Positions 51,273 through 58,950 of a DNA stretch of 64,000 bases are shown here, in pieces (within the stretch, counting starts at the first letter, position 1; the number at the start of each line of letters is the position of its first letter). The position numbers and the translations under genes are program-made. The DNA comes from Peptococcaceae bacterium BICA1-7. Its GTDB lineage: Bacteria; Bacillota; Desulfotomaculia; Desulfotomaculales; Desulfocucumaceae. Location: assembly GCA_000802095.1 (NCBI GenBank), contig JUEB01000033.1, positions 434,001 through 498,000 on the forward strand. The letters run 5' to 3'. The notes under the pieces are model-generated. The model was not told where the DNA came from, did no database searches, and was given only the letters and a program-made list of their open reading frames with translations.

Positions 51273-52694
51273 ATGGGAATGTCCTTAAATATGGTTATAC
51301 GTGTAAGGCTGATCAACCGCCCCGGCACCCTGGCCGGTGTGCTGAACGCTATCGCCAGGGAAGGAGGAAGCGTGGGGGCTATCGAACTTATCTCGGCCTC
51401 ACCGACACAGCTGATCAGGGATATAATGGTGCGCCTGCAGGGAAGGGACACCATCGGGGGGCTGGTCAGCGCCCTGGGCCAGATTCCGGGGGTAAATGTG
51501 GTGCATGTGGCCGACAGGGTCTATAACAGGCACCTGGGAGGCAAGATTGAAATTATGCCCAAAAAGCCGGTGACCGACTGGGAAGACCTGTCCCTTGTGT
51601 ACACTCCCGGTGTGGCCCGGATTTCCGAGGCTATCGCCAGGGATCCCGGCCTGGCCTACCGGCTGACCATGAAAGGGAATTCGGTGGCCATTGTGACAGA
51701 TGGATCGGCTGTTCTGGGCCTGGGCAATCTGGGGGCTGCCGCCGCACTGCCGGTAATGGAGGGCAAGGCCCTTCTCTTTAAGAAGTTCTCCGGCATAGAC
51801 GCCTTCCCCATATGCCTGGACACCCAGGACACCGATCAGATTATAAGTGTTGTGGCCGCCCTGGCCCCGGCCTTTGGGGGCATCAACCTGGAGGATATAG
51901 CCGCTCCCAGGTGTTTTGAGATAGAGGAGCGGCTTTCGACAATACTGGACATACCGGTTTTTCATGATGACCAGCATGGCACCGCCATTGTTGCCCTGGC
52001 GGGACTGATCAACGCCCTTAAGGTGGTGGAAAAGGATCTGCGGAAGGTGCGGGTGACCATGAGCGGGGCCGGTGCGGCGGGGATGGCCATAACAAAAATG
52101 CTTATCAGCGCCGGGGCCCGGGACATTATTGTTTGTGACAGGAAGGGGGCCATATCCCGGGAGAATCCCCCCACAGACCCGGCCAAGGCGTGGCTGGCCC
52201 AGAACACCAACGGGAAGGGTGTCCGGGGAACTTTAAAAGAGGTCCTCCGGGGGGCCGATGTGTTCATCGGTGTGTCCGCCCCGGGGCTGCTCTCCCGGGA
52301 GGATATTGTCAATATGGCCGAAAAGCCTGTGGTATTCGCCCTGGCCAACCCGGAGCCGGAAATCAATCCTGAGGACATATATGACATAGCCGGTGTAATT
52401 GCCACCGGAAGGTCCGACTACCCCAACCAGATAAACAACGCCCTGGCCTTCCCGGGTGTTTTCAGGGGGGCACTGGACTGCCGGGCACTGACTGTTAACG
52501 ATGAGATGTGCCTGGCGGCGGCCCATGCCCTGGCTGGAGTGGTGGACGCCGGGCATCTGTCTGCTGAAGACATTATACCCTCGGTATTCAACGAGGAGGT
52601 GGCCCCGGCTGTGGCCAGGGCGGTGGAGGAGGCCGCCAGGCGGACCGGTGTGGTCAGGGAGATGCCGGAAAGTGTGGTTGATTTAAAAGGGTAA
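51273..52694 (+). CDS. NAD-dependent malic enzyme with N-terminal ACT domain
   Basis: The 473-residue protein starts with an ACT-type domain (about 1-80: [21 protein letters not shown]). The malic enzyme core follows: [42 protein letters not shown], and the NAD-binding [11 protein letters not shown]. It converts malate to pyruvate and CO2; the ACT domain suggests allosteric control. ATG 51273 follows TTAGGAGTG. It lies 57 bases before the iron alcohol dehydrogenase, with no terminator between, so they may be cotranscribed. Confidence 0.93.
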   Translation: MGMSLNMVIRVRLINRPGTLAGVLNAIAREGGSVGAIELISASPTQLIRDIMVRLQGRDTIGGLVSALGQIPGVNVVHVADRVYNRHLGGKIEIMPKKPVTDWEDLSLVYTPGVARISEAIARDPGLAYRLTMKGNSVAIVTDGSAVLGLGNLGAAAALPVMEGKALLFKKFSGIDAFPICLDTQDTDQIISVVAALAPAFGGINLEDIAAPRCFEIEERLSTILDIPVFHDDQHGTAIVALAGLINALKVVEKDLRKVRVTMSGAGAAGMAITKMLISAGARDIIVCDRKGAISRENPPTDPAKAWLAQNTNGKGVRGTLKEVLRGADVFIGVSAPGLLSREDIVNMAEKPVVFALANPEPEINPEDIYDIAGVIATGRSDYPNQINNALAFPGVFRGALDCRALTVNDEMCLAAAHALAGVVDAGHLSAEDIIPSVFNEEVAPAVARAVEEAARRTGVVREMPESVVDLKG

Positions 52695-52751
52695 AGCCAG
52701 TGCCGGGGAGAAACTTTATACAGTAAAAAACATTGAAGGGAAGTTTTTAAG

Positions 52752-53912
52752 GTGGATACTTCTTTTGGCTTTTATCTCCCCACCAGAATTGAGGCGGGGT
52801 GCGGTATTTTAAAGAACTCCGGGGCACTTGTAAAGGGTGTCACCGGGGGGAAAAGGGTGTTTTTGGTGACCGACCGGGGAGTCCGTGCCGCCGGGCTGGC
52901 CGGGGAGGTGGGGGATTCCCTCAGCCGGGAAGGGTTTGACTGCCTGTGGTTTGACCAGGTGGAGCCCAATCCAAAAGACCGGGACTGTGAGGCCGGCGGC
53001 GAGGCTGCCCGGCAGTTTAAGGCCGATGTTATAGTGGCGGTGGGAGGCGGGTCGGTGCTGGACTCCGCCAAGGCCATCGCTGTCTTGCAGACCCACGGTG
53101 GATATATCCGGGACTACGAGGGAAGGGGAAGAATAACCCGGGAGATCACTCCCCTGGTGGCCATTCCCACCACCGCCGGAACCGGGTCCGAGGTGACCAG
53201 GTCGGCGGTGATTACAGACACTGAAAGAAAATTCAAAATGACTGTAAAGGATGTGGGCATGGCTCCCCGGCTGGCCATTGTGGACCCGGACACAACCCGC
53301 CTCCTGCCGCCTGCCACCAAAGCCTCTACCGGCATGGACGCCCTGGTCCATGCAGTGGAGGCCTTTACCTGCCGCCCGGCCAACCCAATGTCCGATGTGA
53401 TGGCCCTGGCGGCCATGGGCAGGATATTCCCCTCGCTGAGGGCGGCTGTTCAGGGAGGTGACTCCGGAGCCCGGTACAACATGATGATTGGCTCACTGCT
53501 GGCCGGAATAGCCTTTTCCCACGCCGATGTGGCCGCAGTCCACTGTATGGCCGAGGCCCTGGGGGGGCTTTATGACACTCCTCACGGGGTGGCCAACTCC
53601 ATGTTTTTCCCTATGGTTACCGCCTTTAACGCCCAGGCTGACCCGGAAAAGCACGCCCGGGCGGCTGAGGCCTGCGGCCTGCCGGTGGCGGGGCTCTCCA
53701 GCGCCGGGGCGGCCACAATGCTGGTGCAGGAGCTGGGTAAGCTGGCCGAGGATATCGGCATACCGTCATTTAGAAGCCTTGACTATGTGAAGGAGGCCGA
53801 CTTTGAGAAGCTGGCCGAGGCCTCTTACGTGAACGGGTCCACTCCCAGCAACTGCAGGGAGATTACCCGGGAGGACTATTTGAGGCTGTTCAGGGAAAGC
53901 TTTAGCGGCTGA
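52752..53912 (+). CDS. Iron-containing alcohol dehydrogenase
   Basis: The 386-residue protein has the group III Fe-ADH motifs: AVGGGSVLDSAKAIA (NAD binding), IPTTAGTGSEVTRSAVI, and metal-binding His in FSHADVAAVHCMAEALGG...PHGVANS. It oxidises or reduces an alcohol or hydroxyacid with NAD. 4-Hydroxybutyrate dehydrogenase belongs to this family, and a 4-hydroxybutyryl-CoA dehydratase homologue lies 5 kb away, but no direct link is shown. The GTG start follows GAAGGGAAG. Confidence 0.9.
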   Translation: MDTSFGFYLPTRIEAGCGILKNSGALVKGVTGGKRVFLVTDRGVRAAGLAGEVGDSLSREGFDCLWFDQVEPNPKDRDCEAGGEAARQFKADVIVAVGGGSVLDSAKAIAVLQTHGGYIRDYEGRGRITREITPLVAIPTTAGTGSEVTRSAVITDTERKFKMTVKDVGMAPRLAIVDPDTTRLLPPATKASTGMDALVHAVEAFTCRPANPMSDVMALAAMGRIFPSLRAAVQGGDSGARYNMMIGSLLAGIAFSHADVAAVHCMAEALGGLYDTPHGVANSMFFPMVTAFNAQADPEKHARAAEACGLPVAGLSSAGAATMLVQELGKLAEDIGIPSFRSLDYVKEADFEKLAEASYVNGSTPSNCREITREDYLRLFRESFSG

Positions 53913-53939
53913 CAGGCACTGCTTTTCGACCGGAATTAG

Positions 53940-54190
53940 GAATCCAGACACCAGGGCCGCCTAAGCAGCCACCAAGGAGAATGAAAATTCGGGTCCTTTT
54001 TAAAGCCACAGAGGACACAGAGGTTTTTTGTCCTGCTTGTATGCTAATAAAAAATTCTATTAAATAAATTTGGGGAAGACTGACAGAGGCTTTCAAACTA
54101 TCGGCTTCTTTGCTTCAGGGTAGTGCCTGTGAGTAATTCTCTGTGATCTCTGTGCCCTCTGTGGCTAATAGAGACCCGAGGGGTTTTCGG
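53940..54190 (+). repeat. Dispersed family A repeat, copy 6 (both arms)
   Basis: The left arm at 54005 (CCACAGAGGACACAGAGG) and right arm to 54163 (CTCTGTGATCTCTGTG, then CCCTCTGTGG) are inverted, with flanks as in copies 2 and 4. A family B unit follows at 54217. It lies after the Fe-ADH gene. Confidence 0.85.
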
Positions 54191-54216
54191 GAAAATAAGA
54201 TAGAAGAATATATTCT

Positions 54217-54233
54217 GAGTCGGGAGACGGGGA
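54217..54233 (+). repeat. Single family B repeat unit
   Basis: GAGTCGGGAGACGGGG matches the start of the family B unit. It adjoins family A copy 6. The rest of 54234-54343 shows no gene. Confidence 0.6.
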
Positions 54234-54343
54234 TAAAGCTGAGGTGCCGCCTGTAAAATGGCGGCATTTATTATTTTTAAAGAAGTATTAAGTTTTTATG
54301 GCCATACTTTAGGGGACAATAGCGTAAAAATGGGGGGCCGGTT

Positions 54344-54763
54344 ATGCAAGATCAGTTCGAAATTATTCTCAGGCTGGTGCTATCCTTTATGCTGGGAGGT
54401 CTCTTTGGCCTGGAGAGGGAAAGGCGGCACAAGCCCGCTGGGCTGCGCACCCACACCCTGGTCTGCCTGGGGGCTGCCCTGTTCACTATTGCCGGGAGCT
54501 ATGGCTTTCCCCTTACGGAAGGGGGCCCTTTGGTAAGGGACCCTGCCCGGGTGTCTGCCCAGATTGTCAGCGGGGTGGGCTTTATAGGAGGGGGGATAAT
54601 CTTCAAGGAGAGGGATCATGTCCGGGGAATTACCACCGCCGCCAGTATCTGGCTCACTGCCGGGCTGGGCATGGGCATCGGCCTGGGGCTGTACCTTATC
54701 ACCGGGGTGGCGGCCCTTTTGGGGCTTGCCGGACTGGCGCTGGACCGCCTTTCCCGGAGCTGA
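54344..54763 (+). CDS. MgtC/SapB-family membrane protein
   Basis: The 139-residue protein has the MgtC N-terminal domain: LVLSFMLGGLFGLERERRHKPAGLRTHTLVCLGAAL, then QIVSGVGFIGGGIIFKERDHVRGITTAASIW, and two more helices. MgtC-type proteins are linked to magnesium limitation and membrane ATPase control; the biochemical role is still debated. It lacks the C-terminal ACT-like domain of longer members. The ATG follows AATGGGGGGCC. The next gene is 97 bases downstream. Confidence 0.9.
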   Translation: MQDQFEIILRLVLSFMLGGLFGLERERRHKPAGLRTHTLVCLGAALFTIAGSYGFPLTEGGPLVRDPARVSAQIVSGVGFIGGGIIFKERDHVRGITTAASIWLTAGLGMGIGLGLYLITGVAALLGLAGLALDRLSRS

Positions 54764-54860
54764 ACAGTTTTTTAAAGGAGGGCCGGGCAGGGAAGGGTAA
54801 ATAAATTGTTGAACATAGATATAAAGTGGAATAAACAGGAGTAGAAGAAAGGGCAAATTA

Positions 54861-55745
54861 TTGGGTAATGTATTAAAATCCGGAGGACAGGGTCTGGGAG
54901 TGGCCCTGGTAATAGTATCCACCCTGTGCCTTAGCACCGAGGCCATAGCTGCCAAGATAGCCTATCAGGGAGGGGCCGGGGTGATGACCACCCTAACCCT
55001 GCGCTATATAATCGCAGCCTTTATATTCTGGGGCTTTATTCTGGCCGGAGGGTACCCCTACAAACTTTCAGCCCGCCAGCTGCAGGGGGTGGCCGCCCTT
55101 TCCCTGGGGGCCCAGACCCTTACTGTGCTGGCTCTTTTTCAAGCCTTCCAGTACATACCGGCGGCCATGGCCATACTTTTTCTCTACCTGTACCCTACCA
55201 TAGTAACCATACTGGCCTTTTTCTTTTTAAAGGAAAAAATCACCTGGCCTAAAGGGGCTGCCCTGGCTCTCACATTTCTGGGCGCTGCCTTTATTCTAGG
55301 GCAGCCGGTGGGGGAACTGGACATGAGGGGGGTGCTTCTGTCAGTGGCCGCCGCCGTGACCAACGCTATTTTTCTGGTGGGTACAGCCCGCCTGCTGTCC
55401 GGGATACAAACCCCGGTGTATAACGCCTACGTTTCTTCCATAGTGGCTCTGGCCGTGGGAATACTGGCCCTGTCCAGGGGGCAGCTCCACCTGGACTTAA
55501 GCTTCCAGGCCTGGGCCGCCATTGTGGCGCTGGGAATTGTGTCTACGGTTATAGCCATGGCGGCCCTGATGAGGGGGGTCCAGATTATCGGCCCCTCCAG
55601 GGCGGCCATTATAAGCACCTTTGAGCCCGCCGCCACAGCGCTGCTGGCCTTTTGGGCGCTGGGGGAAAGTCTCACCCTGTGGCAGGCCGCCGGGGGGATT
55701 GTTATACTGGCCGGAGTATTCCTGCTGAAAAGGAAGTCCGCATAG
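54861..55745 (+). CDS. EamA/DMT-superfamily transporter
   Basis: The 294-residue protein has ten hydrophobic segments in two similar halves, each an EamA domain. First half: VALVIVSTLCLSTEAIAAKIAY and AAMAILFLYLYPTIVTI. Second half: LLSVAAAVTNAIFLVG and IISTFEPAATALLAFWALGESL. Such proteins export or import small metabolites; the substrate is unknown. The TTG start follows AGAAAGGG; no other start has a better site. Confidence 0.88.
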   Translation: MGNVLKSGGQGLGVALVIVSTLCLSTEAIAAKIAYQGGAGVMTTLTLRYIIAAFIFWGFILAGGYPYKLSARQLQGVAALSLGAQTLTVLALFQAFQYIPAAMAILFLYLYPTIVTILAFFFLKEKITWPKGAALALTFLGAAFILGQPVGELDMRGVLLSVAAAVTNAIFLVGTARLLSGIQTPVYNAYVSSIVALAVGILALSRGQLHLDLSFQAWAAIVALGIVSTVIAMAALMRGVQIIGPSRAAIISTFEPAATALLAFWALGESLTLWQAAGGIVILAGVFLLKRKSA

Positions 55746-55943
55746 TCAGACACCAACACGCAGACAATATAGTGTGTGGTATTTTCAGTGTTTTAAAAAG
55801 TGTTTTAAAAGAGGAATTAATACAGTAAAGCTAGAATAAACCAGTAAGAGACAAAAACAGGGCATTAATCCCCGGCCCGCCGGGTAATAAACCGGCAGGG
55901 GTCTATAATAAAAGGCCCTGAATAATTCAGGAGGGATAAAAAA

Positions 55944-56228
55944 GTGGCAAAGGTGCAGATTACCGACGATGCAAGGGATTATATCCTGAAGCAGACTGAC
56001 ACTATAACCGTGCAGATAGAAATGTGCAGGGGGTGAAGGGGCGTAACTTATGAGCCTGCCGTGTATGCAGGACAGCCCACACCACCTGAGGAATATGAGA
56101 GCGTAGTTGCCAACGGTGTCACGGTCTACCTTAAAAAGGACGCCCAGACCGCCCCTGATGGGGTAAATATCTCCATGACCGGAGAAGGCGTTTGGAAAAC
56201 CATGAAAATAGAGGGTCTGCAGCAATAA
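55944..56228 (+). CDS. Likely selenoprotein of the CC/Se (HesB-like) type, with in-frame TGA
   Basis: A GTG at 55944, eight bases after CAGGAGGGA, opens a frame to TAA at 56226-56228, with one TGA at 56034-56036. Reading it as selenocysteine gives 94 residues with C28-R-G-U31 (CxxU). The coding continues evenly after the TGA (VTYEPAVYAGQPTPPEEYE, then GVTVYLKKD, MTGEGVWKTM). Right after it, 56055-56059 pairs with 56067-56071 around a 7-base loop with G at its second position, as bacterial SECIS elements need. The start KVQITDDARDYILKQ is HesB-like. A terminator follows. The function is not known. A nonsense mutation is the alternative. Confidence 0.8.
56055..56071 (+). promoter_or_regulatory. 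Candidate bacterial SECIS hairpin
   Basis: CCTGC, loop CGTGTAT, GCAGG. It starts 18 bases after the TGA, and the loop begins 24 bases after it with G in its second position. This fits the established rule for bacterial selenocysteine insertion elements. The short stem is weaker than in formate dehydrogenase genes. Confidence 0.6.
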
Positions 56229-56247
56229 AAAATTACAGACGCTGTTT

Positions 56248-56274
56248 AAAAGCTGCCTTAATCGGCAGCTTTTA
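56248..56274 (+). terminator. Terminator of the selenoprotein gene
   Basis: AAAAGCTGCC pairs perfectly with GGCAGCTTTT around TTAATC. It begins 20 bases after the stop codon. Confidence 0.8.
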
Positions 56275-56302
56275 ATGTTGGCTCACCCGGGGAGGGATAT
56301 GG

Positions 56303-56590
56303 ATGAAGCCTTGGGCTGTATTTGCCGGCTATCTTTTACTGGTAAACCTATGGGGGTATTTTATGATGGGGCAGGACAAGTCCAGGTCCCGGGCCGGCGC
56401 CTGGAGGATTCCCGAAAGACGCTTCCTGCTGGTCTCCCTGGCCGGGGGAGCGGCCGGGGTGATATTGGGCTTAAGGAGCTTCAGGCACAAGACCAGACAC
56501 TTTAAATTTACCGTGGTAGTGCCGGCCATACTTTTTATACAGGTGCTTGCAGCGGTATGGCTGTGGCAAAAAGGCTTTTTAGCTTTTTAG
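56303..56590 (+). CDS. DUF1294 membrane protein
   Basis: The 95-residue protein has three hydrophobic helices (VFAGYLLLVNLWGYFMMG; FLLVSLAGGAAGVILG; VVVPAILFIQVLAAVWLW) and the DUF1294 signature DKSRSRAGAWRIPE before the second. Function unknown. The ATG follows GGGGAGGGA. It lies 31 bases before tex. Confidence 0.85.
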   Translation: MKPWAVFAGYLLLVNLWGYFMMGQDKSRSRAGAWRIPERRFLLVSLAGGAAGVILGLRSFRHKTRHFKFTVVVPAILFIQVLAAVWLWQKGFLAF

Positions 56591-56621
56591 CGGATTCGCA
56601 TAATGTTATTTGGAGGTAAAT

Positions 56622-58772
56622 ATGGAAGACAGGCAGCTTTTCCAATTGATCGCCGGTGAGGCCGGCATAACCATGGGGCAGGCTCAGAAAACAGCCGCCC
56701 TGCTGGATGAGGGCAACACAGTGCCCTTTATTGCCCGCTACCGGAAAGAGGTCACCGGTGAGCTGGACGAGGTTAAAATCCGCCTGGTGGAGGAGAGGCT
56801 CAAATTCTACCGGGGCCTCAACGCCCGCAAGGAAGAGGTTATCCGGCTTATTGAGGACCAGGGAAAGCTGACTGAAGAGCTGAGGGATAAGATACTGAAG
56901 GCCTCCAGGGTCACCCAGGTGGAGGACCTGTACCGGCCTTACCGCCAGAAGAGGAAAACCAGGGCGTCGGTGGCCCGGGAGAAGGGTTTGGAGCCTCTGG
57001 CCCGCTACCTGCTCTCATTTCCGGGGTCCGGAGACCCCGCCCGGGAGGCGGATAAATACCTGAATGCTGATAAAGGTGCCGGCACAGGGGAAGAGGCCCT
57101 GCAGGGGGCTATGGATATAGTGGCCGAAGAGGTGTCCGATGATCCCGAGATAAGGGGCTGGGTAAGGGAGTATACCTTTAAGAGCGGAGTGCTTTCAGTA
57201 AGCGCCAGGGACAGGGAGGCCCCTTCGGTTTACGAGATGTATTATGACTTTCATGAGCCTGTAAGGCTTGTTTTGCCCCACCGGGTGCTGGCCATAAACC
57301 GGGGGGAAAGGGAAGAATTTTTAAAAGTGGCGGTGGAGGCCGACGAGGAGGTTATTACCGGACACATAGCCCGGAAGTGGGTAAAGGTGCCCTCGGTTAC
57401 CTCTGAAATAGTGCATGCGGCGGTGAGGGACAGCTACCGCAGGCTTATTGCACCGGCGGTGGAGAGGGATGTCCGGGGTGGGCTCACCGAAAAGGCCGAG
57501 GAGCAGGCTGTGTCCATATTCTCCAAAAACCTGCGCCAGCTTCTGCTACAGTCTCCGGTAAAGGGCAGGGTGGTGCTGGGGGTTGACCCGGCCTACCGCA
57601 CCGGATGCAAGTGGGCGGTGGTGGACGACACCGGCAGACTTTTGGAGGTGGGGGTGGTATACCCCACGCCGCCCCAGAACAGGGTGGAGGAAGCCCTCCG
57701 GGAGTTTACCAGGCTGGCCGGCCAGTATAAGGTGGATGTGATAGCCATCGGCAACGGCACCGCCTCCAGGGAAACCGAGCAGTTCGTGGCCTCATTTATC
57801 AGCGGGTACGGGGAAAGAAATATCCGCTATATAATTGTCAGTGAAGCCGGGGCCAGTGTTTACTCTGCCTCGGAGCTGGCCGCCCGGGAGTTTCCGGGGC
57901 TGGATGTCTCCGGACGCAGTGCGGTGTCCATAGCCAGGAGGCTGCAGGACCCGCTGGCCGAGCTGGTGAAGATAGAGCCCAGGGCAGTGGGAGTGGGCCA
58001 GTACCAGCACGATATTGCCCCCAAAAGGCTGGAGGACAGCCTGTCCGCGGTGGTGGAGTCGGTGGTCAATTACGTGGGCTGCGACCTGAACACAGCCTCG
58101 GCCCCCTTATTATCTTACATTGCCGGGGTGAACAGCACCGTGGCCGAAAATATAGTCAGGTACAGGGAAGAAACCGGCAGGTTTAAGGACCGCCGTCAGC
58201 TTAAAAAAGTTCCCCGCCTGGGGCCCAAAACCTTTGAGCAGTGCGTGGGCTTTTTACGCATTCCGGAGAGCGCCAACCCCCTGGATCATACCTCTATACA
58301 CCCTGAGTCCTACACCCTGGCCGAAAAGCTGCTGGGGATGGTGAACGCCTCCCTGGACGGGGTGGGCACCCCGGAATTGCGGAGGAGGCTTGAGGAGGTT
58401 GAGCCCGGAGAGGCCGCCGCCCTCCTGGAGGCCGGGGCGCCCACCGTGCGGGACATACTGGACAGCTTAAAGCGCCCGGGCCGCGACCCCAGGGAGGACT
58501 TGCCCGGCCCACTCTTCCGCAGTGATGTTCTCTCACTGGAGGACCTCAGCCCAGGCATGGAGCTGAAGGGCACGGTGCGCAACGTGGTGGACTTTGGGGC
58601 TTTTGTGGATATAGGGGTGAAGGTGGACGGACTGGTGCACCTCTCCCAGCTGAGCGACCAGTATGTCAGGCACCCTATGGATGTGGTGTCGGTGGGGGAT
58701 GTTGTGGATGTCCGGGTGCTGGAGGTGGACCCCCGCCGCAAGAGGGTTTCTTTGACCATGAAGAGGGGATGA
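56622..58772 (+). CDS. tex: Transcription accessory protein Tex (S1 RNA-binding)
   Basis: The 716-residue protein has the Tex domain order: N-terminal helical region with VPFIARYRKEVTGELDE, a YqgF/RNase H-like domain (VVLGVDPAYRTGCKWAVVD at about residue 318), HhH region (GCDLNTASAPLLSYIAGVN; PRLGPKTFEQCVGFLRI) and a C-terminal S1 domain (GMELKGTVRNVVDFGAFVDIG). Tex binds nucleic acid and affects transcription and RNA handling. ATG 56622 follows TGGAGG; the frame upstream starts before that site. A terminator lies at 58895. Confidence 0.95.
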   Translation: MEDRQLFQLIAGEAGITMGQAQKTAALLDEGNTVPFIARYRKEVTGELDEVKIRLVEERLKFYRGLNARKEEVIRLIEDQGKLTEELRDKILKASRVTQVEDLYRPYRQKRKTRASVAREKGLEPLARYLLSFPGSGDPAREADKYLNADKGAGTGEEALQGAMDIVAEEVSDDPEIRGWVREYTFKSGVLSVSARDREAPSVYEMYYDFHEPVRLVLPHRVLAINRGEREEFLKVAVEADEEVITGHIARKWVKVPSVTSEIVHAAVRDSYRRLIAPAVERDVRGGLTEKAEEQAVSIFSKNLRQLLLQSPVKGRVVLGVDPAYRTGCKWAVVDDTGRLLEVGVVYPTPPQNRVEEALREFTRLAGQYKVDVIAIGNGTASRETEQFVASFISGYGERNIRYIIVSEAGASVYSASELAAREFPGLDVSGRSAVSIARRLQDPLAELVKIEPRAVGVGQYQHDIAPKRLEDSLSAVVESVVNYVGCDLNTASAPLLSYIAGVNSTVAENIVRYREETGRFKDRRQLKKVPRLGPKTFEQCVGFLRIPESANPLDHTSIHPESYTLAEKLLGMVNASLDGVGTPELRRRLEEVEPGEAAALLEAGAPTVRDILDSLKRPGRDPREDLPGPLFRSDVLSLEDLSPGMELKGTVRNVVDFGAFVDIGVKVDGLVHLSQLSDQYVRHPMDVVSVGDVVDVRVLEVDPRRKRVSLTMKRG

Positions 58773-58797
58773 TTTAATCTCTTAAGGGAGGGTTTTA

Positions 58798-58880
58798 AAG
58801 GTCGGGAGACTGCCTTGAGGTAGTACCTGTGGTCGGGAGACAGGAGACTGCTCAAGAGGATGGACTTTGGGTCGGGAGAT
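58798..58880 (+). repeat. Family B repeats (about three units)
   Basis: GGTCGGGAGACTGCC, GGTCGGGAGACAGGAGACTG and GGGTCGGGAGATC occur in one orientation with TTGAGG/CAAGAGGATG-like tails. They resemble the cluster at 13964 and end just before the tex terminator. Confidence 0.75.
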
Positions 58881-58894
58881 CAGAAAAATGATAC

Positions 58895-58926
58895 GGGGTC
58901 AGGCTTTGTAAGCCTAACCCCTTTTT
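58895..58926 (+). terminator. Terminator between tex and the convergent dehydratase gene
   Basis: GGGGTCAGGCTT pairs with AAGCCTAACCCC (one mismatch) around TGT, then five T. Confidence 0.8.
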
Positions 58927-58950
58927 GTTTTCAAACTTCCGGTCTTACAG

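Noticed and set aside
54258-54536. 92-residue frame overlapping the MgtC gene start
   Set aside because: It is out of frame with the conserved MgtC protein and has no homology that can be seen.
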